The notes under the pieces: model-generated
Told to the model about the DNA's origin: nothing
Databases searched by the model: none
The model's input: only the letters and a program-made list of their open reading frames with translations
DNA from: Diaporthe sp. PMI_573
Taxonomy: Eukaryota; Ascomycota; Sordariomycetes; Diaporthales; Diaporthaceae
Direction: 5' to 3'
DNA length: 64,000 bases
Assembly: GCA_021399435.1 (NCBI GenBank)
Contig: JAJTUP010000003.1
Location: forward strand, 310,001 to 374,000
Position numbers and translations under genes: made by a program
Shown: positions 24,101 to 36,100 of the stretch, one piece after another
Layout of the letters: every line of letters starts with the position of its first letter
Numbering within the stretch: position 1 is the stretch's first letter

Positions 24101-25305
24101 GAGCTGACCAGCGCGGCAGTCTCGGGCAGACCCTGTTTGATCTTCAGGTTCGTCTCTCCGTCAAGGTTTGCGGTTTCGATGTAGCAGAGACCCTCCGGTT
24201 CGGAGCTGGCAAGCAGCACAAGATCGGCGGGGAATGGCTCCTCGGACTCGACGCGGATGACGTCGCCGACCGCGACGTTGATCCATTTCGTGTCTGTAAA
24301 CTCGGAACCGCGCAGCACCCTGGCCTTGGACATGTTCAGGGACCTGTCGGCCTGTTTCCTTCGGTAATCCTCCACTAATTCCTTGCCGGCCGAGATCAAG
24401 AGCACGACGATCAGGGGTCCTATGGTGGTGTATTGGTTCGTGGGGGAGAGGTTGGGTATCTGTTGCAGCGCGGAGGTGAAAAGGAAGAAGACGTTTGCGT
24501 ATTTGGAGAACTGCTCGAAGAGGAACTTGGGCAGGAAGGTGGCGACGTTGTATTTCGCGGTGGACACGTGGTTGTCGACGTACTTGTTCGCCTGGTTTGC
24601 CGGAGGGTTGTTGAGGTGGATGATGCGCGGCCCCAGGGTCGAGGGGTCTGGCTTGCCACGGCCGAAACCGAACTTGAAGTTTCCCATGTCGAACCCCTTC
24701 TTAGCCGACTTCTGCTGCGCCGACGCGCCCGCGGCAGATCCGGCCCGTTGTGCGCCCGGCTCGGTGAGCGGAAGATCCATCTCGGAGTAGCCCTGCCCCA
24801 TGCCCAGCATGTTCTTGGCCCGGCCCACGATGCCGCCGCCGAGGCCCAGCACGCTGTTCCTGTTTCTTGCGGTGCTCCGGCCTTGCGATTGAAAGGCGCC
24901 CTGCGCGCCGGCACCGCTGCCGTGTTGGTAATAATGAGCGCCGTCCTCGGCATACTCGTCAATGTCATCGTCGGCGTAGCGCTGGTAGTTGCCCAGCTCG
25001 GAGGTTTGGCTGTACTGCCTGTCCCCTCCGTCGGCGTATGGGCCCGCGGGCCTCCCGGAGGCCGGGGGTGACGACAGTTGTGGCGAGGCTAGGGAGGGGT
25101 GTGATGGTTGGGCGCCGCCGACGAAATCATCGTAGGAGACGGAGGGCCGGGGCGGGGCGCCATCGTGGTCGTAGGCGTCAGAGGCGAGGAGGTCGTCGTC
25201 GGTCAGGGCGGAGCGCTGGCCCTGGCTGTAGACGGGCTGGTCGTCAAGGTCGAGCAGCAGGTCGTCGTGCTGCGATGGTCCTCCATAAGGAGGTTTGCCA
25301 GCCAT
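21102..25305 (-). CDS. DRS2: Drs2-type phospholipid flippase (P4-ATPase)
   Basis: Three exons (22081-25305, 21350-22017, 21102-21276; both introns end in typical acceptors) encode 1355 residues. This is the catalytic subunit of a type IV P-type ATPase that moves aminophospholipids to the cytosolic leaflet of trans-Golgi and endosomal membranes, normally with a Cdc50 partner. The sequence shows the NLDGETNLK actuator motif, PISL in membrane helix 4, the phosphorylation motif DKTGTLT (Asp at about residue 610), GDGANDV in the hinge, and ten expected transmembrane segments. Two details point to Drs2 rather than Dnf or Neo1: the N-terminal half of the membrane region (ATFLPKFLFEQFSKYANVFF) and the C-terminal tail RMRKQRGYAFSQADE. 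The latter matches the PI4P-binding and autoinhibitory segment of yeast Drs2. An upstream in-frame ATG at 25431 would add 42 residues; 25305 is preferred because MAGKPPYGG begins the acidic N tail. Confidence 0.97.
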
Positions 25306-27678
25306 GGCAATTGGCGTTTCGAGAGTCAGGAGCGCGCACAATGACGTTGCGCGGCATCCGGGGAGGAGCGGGGAGGAACCAGTAGGGAGGTCATCAAAGA
25401 GGGCGCGCCGTTGAGGTAATAATGATGGCACTCAGCGATGGTTGGTTGGGTGGTGGTCGGCAGCACTGGATTGATGACGGAGACGGAGATGGTTGATCGG
25501 GGGTCGGCAGCGGTGTTTCGTTTTGTGCGGCGTGCACTTGGTCGTTGTGATGCGAAACAGAGAGGACGGCCACGGTTGTGCACAGCAGGTTGCAGAGGGA
25601 GGTCTCCCCGAGATTCAACGTGGGCAGGCTGATGTGAGGTGAGGGTGGTAAGCCAAGCCAAGGCACAGCAGCCAGCAAATTGTCGATGATTTCGTTAGGA
25701 GGGACGGCACAGCCTTCGTGTCTGGTTGCACCTTCCTTGGCCTGCCGATCCTTGTAAGTAAGTAGGTACGGAAGTACTCAGGTAAGGTAATGCAGCAGCA
25801 AGCAGCAAGAGCAGCAGCTGCAGCTGCAGGAGCAGTGACGACCCAGTTGCCAGCCCAGATAAAGTCACTGCCTGACCTTCCCTGCTGCCCCGTAAACGCA
25901 CAGCCCTCCTAGATCGCGTCGGATCTCGTTCCTCCAGAGTCTCGGGGGCCCAGGAGAGACGACTCTACTTACCCAGGTACCCTCCCAAGCCTTCCTGCTC
26001 CTTTACTTACTCGCCTGCCACATCCAGTACTCGGGACAAAGAACACCTCCAACGTGGCAATTACCAGTAGTCCATTACAACCCTTAGCGGTCTGTCTTTT
26101 TTGTCTGTCTGTCTACATGTTTGTATGGACACTGTCAGTGCCCGCATTAGAGGCCAGAAAATGCTAAAAACAGCATGGCGACCCCAAGTCCCGCCCTTCG
26201 TATAATAAATGGTCCCCACCACCCGATGCCCACCAAAAAGGCTGGCGAGATGCAGTGGGTTGTTGGGTTAGGTTAGCCTCATTAGCGTCCAAGGCTGACT
26301 TTTACCTGTGCCTCTGCTTCTGCCTCTGCCTCTGCCTCTGCCCTTGTCTCTACCTCTAAACCTGCAGCAGGATATCAGGCACTGTTAAAAGTGATATACC
26401 AAGTAGACCGAGCGCTTCTACTCGCTCGGTCAGTTCCTTCGGGTAACCAGATTGCGTCGCCTGCTTCTGGTCCACAGACATCTCCAGTGTCACAGAGAGG
26501 GGCTGCTGTCTCAAGAGGATGCCCAGCATAGCCCCCGTTCTTCCCACCACCCTGAAAAAAACGCTGTCTCGCGGTTGGGTCGGTCGCTCAATGTATCAAG
26601 TGGCGAAGGACAAAGAGAACCCGCCCCCTCAGCCACGTACGCATGTCGTGTTCTACCACTCTGCCCTCGTGCAAATGGCTGCCCGGATACATCGGGTCAT
26701 ATCCACCTGTGACTTAACCACAGCATAGTTATCAACCTCGCATGTGTGGGTCAGTGTGTAAACGAATACTGACATTGTCTTCTGTTTGCTCGTGTGTGAG
26801 ACAGGCAAGAAACAAGTCTGAATCTGTTCCAACAATCCCAAGAGCACCACCACCCCGTGACAAGCCCAGCACAAAATAAGGTTGCCGCAGACCCGCCACA
26901 TACATCAGAGGCTGCATCGTCCTGAGATGAGAAAGCAAACAACGGGGAGAATTACGGGTGACACTACTACTACAGCCCAGTCTACGTTCTTTTCAATCAC
27001 AAACAGAAGAACAAGAAAAAAGACGCTGTCAAAGCACAAGAAAAATCTCATCAGGGAACACATCGTTTGATTGAATTGTTTATGAAGCAGGCCGTGTCAT
27101 GAGTGCGTCTCGTAAATAGAGAGGCGCAGTAAACCAAGATATCAACAACCTCCCCAACGCGAAATATATCAAGCAACGAGGATGAGTGATTTCCTTCTCG
27201 GTCCCACAGGAGCATCCCAAATATAAATGGAAGAATACACCAAATCATTCCAGAGGTCCTCTTGTTTGGAGAACAAAATCCCACCACCTCCAGTAGTGTC
27301 CAGTAGAAAAGCCCTTTTTGCATCATCCCCCTTTTGGCCCCTCTCCCGCCACCGGATTGGCCTTGAGCCAGGGAACGAAAAAAAAAAAGAGACCAAGTGA
27401 CCCCCCAACTGACTGAAAGCAGCCAATATTGCTGTTGTGTGTATATGACAGAGTTCGCATATGTAAGCAGTTTCGAGTTCCCAGTGAGAAGAATAAGAAG
27501 ACAATATCCAACGTGTCAAGTGGTATCTTTTTCCCAAGTATAAAAAGCCATAAACCAAGAAAGAAAAACCATAGCTTGTTGTTGGTCCCGCGGCCCCCGC
27601 AGGAATATAGGGGGAGCCGCGACGAAGCAGGACATAAAATCAATCATTACATGGCACGCCAGAAAGAGAAACTGCTGT
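25306..27678. other. Intergenic, DRS2 upstream and scaffold-gene downstream region
   Basis: No supportable gene. Features are a CTG/CAG-rich patch near 25795-25835, a TCTGCC hexanucleotide run near 26313-26342, and 3'-UTR-like sequence toward 27678. Both neighbours are on the minus strand, so this is DRS2 promoter plus the 3' flank of the upstream gene. Confidence 0.5.
26313..26342. repeat. TCTGCC-type hexanucleotide repeat
   Basis: About five imperfect CTCTGC/TTCTGC units in the intergenic DRS2 promoter region. Confidence 0.75.
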
Positions 27679-30600
27679 TTACGCCTCCTCTGTGATGCCT
27701 CCCTCGCCGCCGCCTTCGTCACGCCACTCTCGGCTCTTCTCCGTCAATTTCTTGACACCCGACACGCGGGCCGCCCACAGCGCCTCGATCGGCGTGCGGA
27801 CCGTGAACGCCCTCTGCGACGAGATCACCCCGATGGCCTGCAGTACCGCCTTGCGGCTGTCGCGCCCGAACACGGCCGGGTGGTTGATCCATTCGAGGGA
27901 GGACTCAAGCTCGGCATCGAGCGCCGACACGGTGGTGGCGTCGATGCCGGCAGCGGTGCCCATACTGCCCAGGCCGATGCCGTCATTGGATCGGCTGCGT
28001 GGGATAGCCGAGGACTGGAAGCCGCCGTTCGCGGCAGACGAGGTTGCCGAGGCCGAAGGAGATGGCGTATTTTTGCGGTCAGGCGTAAGGGCGGAGGTGG
28101 GCGAGGCGTCGTTCTGGCCAGTATGTGGTGTAGATGGGTTCGACTTGGGTGGCATGTTGGGCACGGGTGGCAGGCCGCCCTTGCCCAGACCCTTGAGGAT
28201 TGAACGGGTCTCGTTCAGGAGCGTGTGCGCCCTGTCGTGCTGTCCCCTGCTCACCAGAGTGAGCGCTCTTGTGAGCATGTCTGAGGTGAGCAGCTCCATG
28301 CGACGCTGCACGATGTGCGGGTGCGGCGGAATGGGCGGTGTCCCGTTCCACGACTTCTTGTTGGAGCTAGTCGGCAACATTGTGATGGCAAGCAACGACG
28401 GCCGTGGGAGGTGCATAGCAGCCCCGTCCCTCAGGATATCGCCCCACGTGAGGTCCGCCTGGATCAGTGGGACCTCCTCAACCGAGACAGCCCTTTGGTC
28501 CTCTTGCTCGACCGGGCCGCCCAGGGCCTCGAGGCCGGACACGATGCTCTCCCAAGCATCCTGCGGCAGTGTCTCCTGGGTTGAATTGTCTGGGAGGATG
28601 ACAAGCTGCACAAGAATGTCCCGCTTGTCGCCGAAGCGTAGGTCGCCGAGAGAAGCTTCTGCATCTCTGCCCGTCGCGCGCTTGGTGATCTGCAGTGCGC
28701 CGCTGATCTTGTGGAACTTGGCGGGCGAGCCCTCGGGCAGCTTGAGCTTGAGCTTCACGTTCTGGTGCGAGAGAGACTGCATGGAGCCCAGGCAGCCGGC
28801 CAAGCACTCGCGAAGCATCATCCAGTCTTTAACGTACGTGTAAGATGCCTTTGTCCGAGTGGAAAGCTCGATCATTGTGTCGGGCTTATGTGTCATTCCG
28901 AGACCAAAGGAGTGGATAGTGATTCTAGGTCCGTTAGTAAACACAATGAGAGTGGCACTGGTGTTGTGAAACTTACTTGGCAGCCTCGGCTCTCGACACA
29001 ACAAAATCAACACTGTCGGCGTCTGATGTTGATGCATCGCTGATGAGCATGATGGTAGCCACTGGGTTGTTGTACTTGCGCTGCATCAGGAGATCCATCG
29101 CCACGTTCGCCCCTTCGACGACATCAGCGCGGTGGCTCTTCTGCCCAACGGGCTTGATCGACGACAAAACGTTGCTCCAGCCGGGCCAGGCTTTTGTGGT
29201 CATGCCAACTATGGGCACGCCGCCGCCGCCGGACCCAAAGGTCACCAGGCCCATGCGGTCCCTCTCACCCAGGGTGTACACCATGAATCGGAGGGCATCA
29301 CGGACCAAGTTGATCTTGACACCTTGCATGGAGGACGAGATCGGTACGACCACGACCACATCAATAGGGACGTGGACCGAGGCCATGAGGGGGCTTCTTT
29401 GGAATGACGTGTAATCTGTCGGCGCGGTGGTAGCAGACCGTGCTCCACCCCACGAGGAAGCGACCGACGAAACCCTTTGAGGCCTGGTAGAATCCCTTCG
29501 CCAATCCTCCTCGTCTTCTCCTGAAAACTCGCCCCGTTCATAGTCAGGGCTGCGCACGGGCGATGTTTCGACTGCGTTCAGATCCAGCAGGGCTTGCTGC
29601 CACAGCTTGAGCTGATTGCGGTTCTCAAAACGCAGGTGGAACTGGGGCAGCTCCGCAACAGAGAGACTGAGGGTCAAAATGTTCTCGTCCATGCTCCCCG
29701 CCTCAGAAACCTCGTTTAGGTGCTTCTTGATCAGGATCGAGCCCTTGAGGGTACACCTCGTGGTCTTGCGAGGAGCGCCGTCCTCCCATTGCGGGGGTGG
29801 AGCCGAGCTCTTCTTCTCCTTGACGCAGATGAGCATCTCAGCGAAGAGGAAGCACTCAAGTTCCTGCCATGAGAGCTTGTCCTTGCCAACCCTCAGGGTC
29901 CCATACAGCCGCAGCTTCCCAAAGCGGCTGAAGTCTAGTCCGTGCCAGTTGTCGACGCGATTTCGCAGGTTCTCTGTCATCTCCTCCAGAACCTCAGCCG
30001 ACTCGTACGGATAGAAGCGAGGAGCGCTCTGTGCCGGAGACGGCGGCCTCGCGGGGAATTGATCCTCAATCCTCTGGTGCGGCATTGGCGGAGCAGACTG
30101 GATATCGTCCGGGTCGGGCCTCCATTTGTTGTCAGAAACCTCGACAGTGACGAGACAGGTGAGGGTCTGTTGCTGCCTTGACCTGTTGATCGTGGGGAAC
30201 TCGGATCGGACTGTGACGGTCGGTGCTGGGATGGGATTCCTCGCGACAGCTTTCGGGCTGGCCAGGCTTGTCTCCATGGCCTGCAAGTCGTAGTCGTGGC
30301 GGCGCGGTGGCCCGCTCTGAGTTGTCTCAGGATAACCACCTGAAGAGGCAACTCCAGTCATCCCCGTAGCGTCACTATCGCTGCGCATGTGACCTGTACG
30401 TCCTCCCGCATATCTGTCCGAGTTGTTGTCTCGGAGGCTACCGCGAGATGGGGTCGGCAGGGGGCCCATTGGGGGTTGCCTCGCGCCCGAGCCCCGGCTG
30501 GGCGGGCGGCCCGAATGATCATTCCAATCCACGGATGCTGGGGCTGGTATCGGCGCGGGCGCCGGGGCCGCTGCTGGTGTAGGTGTGTTCGCCGATCTCG

Positions 30601-31574
30601 CATCATTGACGGAGACGGATCGGACCATGTTGCTGATTTTCTCTGTAGCATACGGTCAGTGGCTCTCCTAACGACGGTGTCACCTGAAGATGGGGAACGC
30701 ACCGATATCGAGGACATTGCCACCACGGCTCGTGTCTAGATGAAGGGGGGCATTGCATGTTGGGCAGTATTGCGATTCGAATTCCCGGATGAACTCGTAG
30801 AAACATGCCTCGTGTGAGACATGCGAGCATGAGAATTGTAATATCCGCTCCCCGCGAAGGGTATGTTCCAGCGGCTCCTCACAGACAGCACACTCAGCGC
30901 CCACGAAGGTGCGCTCCCTCCGGGTGCGGCTCCTATCTGCGTTCATCATGCCAAAGTTGGAGGTTGTATTCGCTCGCAGAGCGCCTTCGCGGGATCCGAT
31001 TGAGCCAGCCGAGCGGGAGGAACGGTGCGAGGGCGGTCGTAGAGTCCCAGCGGCAATAGAATGGCCTGTGGTCATGGAAAAGGGGGGTTAGCCTTCGAGA
31101 GCTGGCAGGGTCGCGTCACCGTGCCCGATGGCCGAGGAGCTGGAGGCAGGACCACAGCGCGAGCTCGAACGCACCGTGGCGGACTGAGAGGAGCGAGGGG
31201 TGGTCGAGGCGCGAGCGGTGGGATTCAAGACAGGAAGGAGGGTGCGATGAGGCAAGGCGCCAGGTGTGGCTGGGGAAAGGTTTGGGAAACGCAGGAGGGC
31301 AGAAGCTTAACTCACCCTTTTCCGGGAACGAGGGCCCGTTGTCTGAGTCGCCGGGAGGCTTGATGGTTGTGTAGTTGGGGCCCTTCCTCGCCGCGGAACC
31401 AGAGCCAGAGGCAGTGGTAATCGGCTCGGTTCCTCCCCAGGCGGATGCGAAGCCCTTCTTGTCGCGGCCGATTAGTCCAAGCTGTTTCAGGCTGGCCAGC
31501 TGGGCGTCGGCAATCCGCTGCTCTTTGGCAAAACCCTGCTGTTTCCCTTGTTTCCCTTGGGATCGATTGAACAT
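27679..31574 (-). CDS. RING-PH-VWA scaffold, Far1/Ste5-like
   Basis: Four exons (31316-31574, 30703-31065, 28977-30642, 27679-28924) splice in frame to 1177 residues. Domain order: a Gln/Lys-rich N terminus; a RING-H2 at residues 145-194 (CAVC, CSHVSHEACF, CPTC); a long Pro/Ser-rich linker; a PH-like domain at about 450-560 (LRLYGTLRVGKDKLSWQELE and following strands, ending in an LKLWQQALLDL helix); then a von Willebrand A domain from about 630 (PIDVVVVVPISSSMQG, with a WPGWSNVLSSI segment). RING, PH and VWA in this order is the architecture of yeast Far1 and Ste5, MAPK and polarity scaffolds of the pheromone pathway. The WPGWSN segment resembles the WDGW region of Far1. In filamentous ascomycetes such a protein could scaffold the mating or cell-fusion MAPK cascade (inference). 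The VWA metal site appears degenerate, with SSSMQ in place of DxSxS, as expected for Far1/Ste5. A generic RING-VWA E3 ligase is the main alternative. Confidence 0.82.
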
Positions 31575-33165
31575 ATGGGCCCCGGGGATGGAGGTATATG
31601 GGCGGAGGCGAAATGGAAATCGGAGCGGGCGATAGAAAAAGGGCTGCGGAGGAGGTGCGAGTGGCCTGTGCCCCGTGCCTGAGCCTGAGCCTGTGCCTGG
31701 ATTGAATGAGCCTAAGCGGCGGCGCCTTGTCCTAGTGGAAATGAGTCGCGCAACAGCATCCCCAGGTTGGCGCGGCCCTTGTTCAGGGAAGTGGACCTTT
31801 GACGGCAGGCGGGTCGCTATGTGGCCTGGGCGTGTGCGAAGGGTGGGCTCTGGTGTGGTCTGGGATCCAGGAGGGCCCGAAGCTTTTCAGGAGGGAAGGC
31901 AGTTTGAGCAGCTGTGGCCTTGGGGCCTGACCCGGGACGACCCCAGCTGGGCGACGATCTGTCTGTCAAGCCACGAGCGAGCGAGCTTGGCCCGTGGTCC
32001 GCGAGTCTGGTCTGGTCTAGCCTGGGGCTGGGGCTTGGATGGGGGGTTAGGAGAGGATGGGGAATGGATTGACAGGCGGGCTGGCGGGCGGGCGCGCAGA
32101 CACAGGACAAAGGCAGCAGTTTCCGCGGAGAGCAGGGCGACGTTCTGGGCGAATTGTGGGCTGTCACACAAACTCCTGGAGCCGGGGTGGAAGGCTGTTT
32201 CAGAGGGGTCGTATCAACTATGCTGCAGATGGCGAGTTAGGGGGGAAGCTTGCAGGTTGCTGGCCGGTCGATGATGGTGATAAGGTTCACCTGAAGCTGG
32301 CCGGGTGGATTCTGTGCGCACACCTCCAAGCTGACTTTTCCGCTCGACCAGAGCCAGAGCTGGCCGCTTCCGAGGTGGTGCCGTCGGGAGTTGATGGATT
32401 GGAGGGTGGACAGGCAGGTGAGCTTGGAGACGGTGATGTCAGCTCAGGTCAGCCCAGCTCTTCGGCTCTTGGATGATCTCCCTGCGTCTCTCTCTCAGTG
32501 TCCCTGCGTGTGTGTGGTGTGTATGTATAAAGGTATATGCAGTATCCGGTACGTATGTAGTATGCACAACGCCAGTGATGACAGCGACAGCAGCCGCTCA
32601 CCAGTCAGTCAGGAAGTCAGAGCTGGCCGTGCGTGGGCGTGATTGCGATATTCCAAAGCTGGGTCCCGGTATGGTCAAGTCACGGGCGACGGGAGTGCAT
32701 TGGCGACTGGGCGGGTGGTTTGTGCCAGGCAGATCCCCTAATAAGTGGATATTACTGTCTTGTCTCCTCTGGGTGGTCTGCTTTCCGTCCAGCCGTGCGG
32801 GTGTCTCAAAAGACACAACGAAGCCTTGGATAACAGTTGCTCTGCGCACTGCGGTGCGAATGTGCCTGCTTCTGTCTACCGGTCCAAGTGTCCGGGGGGG
32901 TTTTGGCCTGGGATGCGATGGGACGGATAGTTTCGTCTTAACTCGCAGAGCACGGTGCCGTACCGGTGGAAAAATAATGGTGTCGCGGTGATCGGTAAGA
33001 GGGGCCGTCTCAAATGGCAGACGGAGTAAATGCGGGCACCCTTTTTTTGCTGGGTCTTGTGGTTCAGCGCGCTCAGGATTTGGGATCTGGATGTACTTGG
33101 AAACACCGGCAGGTTGCGACAAGACACGATACGACACGGGCTGGTTGCTGGTGGGCTGCTTGACC

Positions 33166-33183
33166 TGCTGCTGCTGCTGCTGG
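33166..33183. repeat. CTG trinucleotide repeat
   Basis: About five uninterrupted CTG units in the long intergenic region. Confidence 0.85.
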
Positions 33184-36100
33184 TGGGTTGGAAGACGACT
33201 TGGAGAGGAGAAGGAGATGATGGGCTGGGACTGGAGGCAGGCCGGACGGGGTCTTTTGCAGGGAAGGCAGGAGCGACCAGGAGTCAACAGGAGTGAACCC
33301 AGCCCTGGCAATGCAAGCTGCGAGCAACAGCTCCAACGCCCATTGGCCTGGCAGTTGCCTGGGGCCTGGTCTGGGACGAGCCTTCTCACTTTCCCTTGTC
33401 CAGTAGCGTTGTTCGCCGACGACCAACCCCTTCCTATATGACGGCACCTTAAGATAAATGCCCTGTCTTACTGCTCCTCTGCTCGTGCCCTGGACCATGC
33501 TGTGCCACACCCACGCCCACGCTCTGCCGTGCCTTGTCCTGCAGCAGATAGACGGATAAACGGGTTGGCGGTGGCTCGACGAGACACCAGTCCGTCAAAT
33601 GTTCGACCTTGACCAAGACCACGGTCACGGCCACGACATCGACCGCGGGGACGGTCAGAAATCTACACGCCGTTGCCTGTCCATAAACCGGCCCAGGAGC
33701 CGAACGGCACTAGCCAGCTGGCCCTGTTCTGCCACTTGAGGGAGTTCCTAGACCAATTCCAAGGGTCCGTCGCGATCTAAGACATTTCTGTTCCCAAGTC
33801 CCGGGACCGTGGAATTCGAGGCCCAAGCCCTTGCCTTCCAGACGCCAGACTAGCAGGCCGGCAGAAAAGCATCGCCCTTATCCCAATCCCCTCGACGCTT
33901 GTGCAAAAGGACGCCTACAGAATACAGCCTGTCAACCCGACAGATTGGGTTGCTATCGAGTCCTTGTCCCGTCCGATACGCAAAGTACACACACCTTATG
34001 ACGCCACGAGAGCGAGAAACTCGCCCGTGCGTGACTTTGGCCGACTTTAACAAGCCCACAATATTTGAGAGAAACGTAAAGACCGACCCGACCGACCGAG
34101 CGAACCGAGAATAAAAGTCACGAACTAGTTGATTATACATGCAGTTGCTCGTCCACTTACCAGTCACCGAAGCGGGCAGTGTTGTACCGTGTAAGCCGTG
34201 CTGCACCGTTGTACTGTGTATGGTAGTACCGTGGAGCTACCATCCAAGTGGGTTCATCAAATGTCGGTCCAGCATCAGTGCACATTGGCGCTACCACATG
34301 GTCGCATCGGGTGTGTGTGCCATGGACATACACAGTACAACCTGCACAAGAATGTGTACTAGTCTGCTGTACATGCTCTCATCTAATGCTAGTGTGTGTA
34401 CCTCCCTCTCTACACGCGCGCCAGGAACTTTTGCGGTAGCCTTTTGCAAACCTTGGCGAATACTCTTCGCCAACGTTCACGAATCAAACAAGCAGGCCAG
34501 GCAGTCAGGCGGACAAGAGAACTCCCGCGCGGGAATGCGGGAATGACTGCGTCCTGCGCGGTCATCTCGGGCTCCTCCGCAATCGCCTTCGGCTGGGCCA
34601 CGTTGTGACAGGCAGAGAGAGACAGATGTTGCTGCTTGGCCGGCATAAGTTCACCTCACTCTTCTGCAACCACCCCTGCACGAGAACTCTACACCACCTG
34701 CAAGCCTCGTCGCTGTCTGTCACTCTCTCGTCGCTCCTGCATGGATCATGGTCCATGGCTCAACACACGGCACAGACTCTCTGCAGCTTGGAAAGGAAAA
34801 AAACCGAGTCGAGTCGCAATTCCCCACCGCACCATGCCTGCCACCTGCAGCTCCCGACCCATCTCGACCGTTGGTACGCCTGGGGACGGCATTTTATTTT
34901 GCTACGATTCACTGCTCCCGCGGAGCCAAGGCCTGCAAGTAGCACAGAGGCGTTATGATTATCACTAGCAGGCCTTTCCGCCAGAAAACCCCTCGGGTTC
35001 CTGGCAGGATCCCGAATGTCTCCAGTTGGAGCTCGCAGTCCCAACGGTGGTTGGGTGCTCCTCCCGCCCAGCGTTGCAGAGAGCAGGATTTGCCTACCCG
35101 AATGGACCATCTGGCCCGGCCTTGGTCGCCCCGGCCTGTCTGCTCGGAGTCAGGGTCCCAATCTTCTCGAGTAATACCGCATAGAAATACGAAACAGCTT
35201 CACCGGTGCTGTGGTCAGTGGTCTGCGGTTCTGCTGCAGGGACACCAGCTCTAATGCCAGTGGGCCGTGTGACTGATGGCATTGAGGGCCATGCGAAGGC
35301 CAAGAGCAAGATAGGCAGACAGGCCACCAGACACATGCCAGCCTGCCATCAGCCACCCATCATTCTATCAGACTGGGTTCAAGGCTGGGTGATCGTCACG
35401 GTTGAGACGACGGGGGAGAGGGGCCTACGAGGCTTGATTTAGAACGCGGCTAATATCTCTGCTAGCACCGCACTCATAACCACCAAGGCATTAGTTACGC
35501 GCGATGCTGCCGATCTCATCTCACAACCGTCGCGGCCAGTCCCATAACTGGACTGGTGAAAGTCGGAGAGATTAATTGCAGCCCATTGCAGCCCAGTCGC
35601 AGCCTCGCCGCGAAATCCAGCCGGGAACAAATCGCTAGCCCAGGCGGCCTGGCCAATCAACAGCCCGCGAGCTCTCATTGAGACAGCTCACACTAAACCT
35701 CCGGGTATGTGGCCGCGTCCCACCCTCCATGGGAAGCTTGCTTTGAGGAAAACCTGGATGACCCCTTGGTCTGGGTCATGCGAGTTGAGATCGAGCACGT
35801 GGCGACCCTTCGCTCCCGGGGGCCATGCTCTGCTGGAATGATGCCTTTTGGCTGCCGGCAAGTCGAAGCCGCGCCCCAGGTGGTACACCAGCGTCCGGGC
35901 CCACCGGCTTCCAAGCCTTGAGCGGCTGCTTGGTATGCCAGGCATTGTACAAGGCGGCAGGCTTGAACAGGTCTTTCCAAGGTCGCTGCTGCCCTCGCGT
36001 GCCTCGCCCTTGGGGTTGATCAGGGGGCACCCAGCCCCGGCTACAAATCCAAAATGGAATCTTGACCAGTGCACAGACAGCGGATGCACGATGAGCTCAA

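Noticed and set aside
25306..25431. N-terminal extension of DRS2 from an upstream in-frame ATG
   Set aside because: The added 42 residues are Pro/Arg/Leu-rich without family resemblance. MAGKPPYGG at 25305 is the more natural start, though the extension cannot be excluded.
27692..28843. 383-codon open frame on the plus strand opposite the scaffold gene
   Set aside because: Antisense shadow of the last exon of the RING-PH-VWA gene, with no motif of its own.
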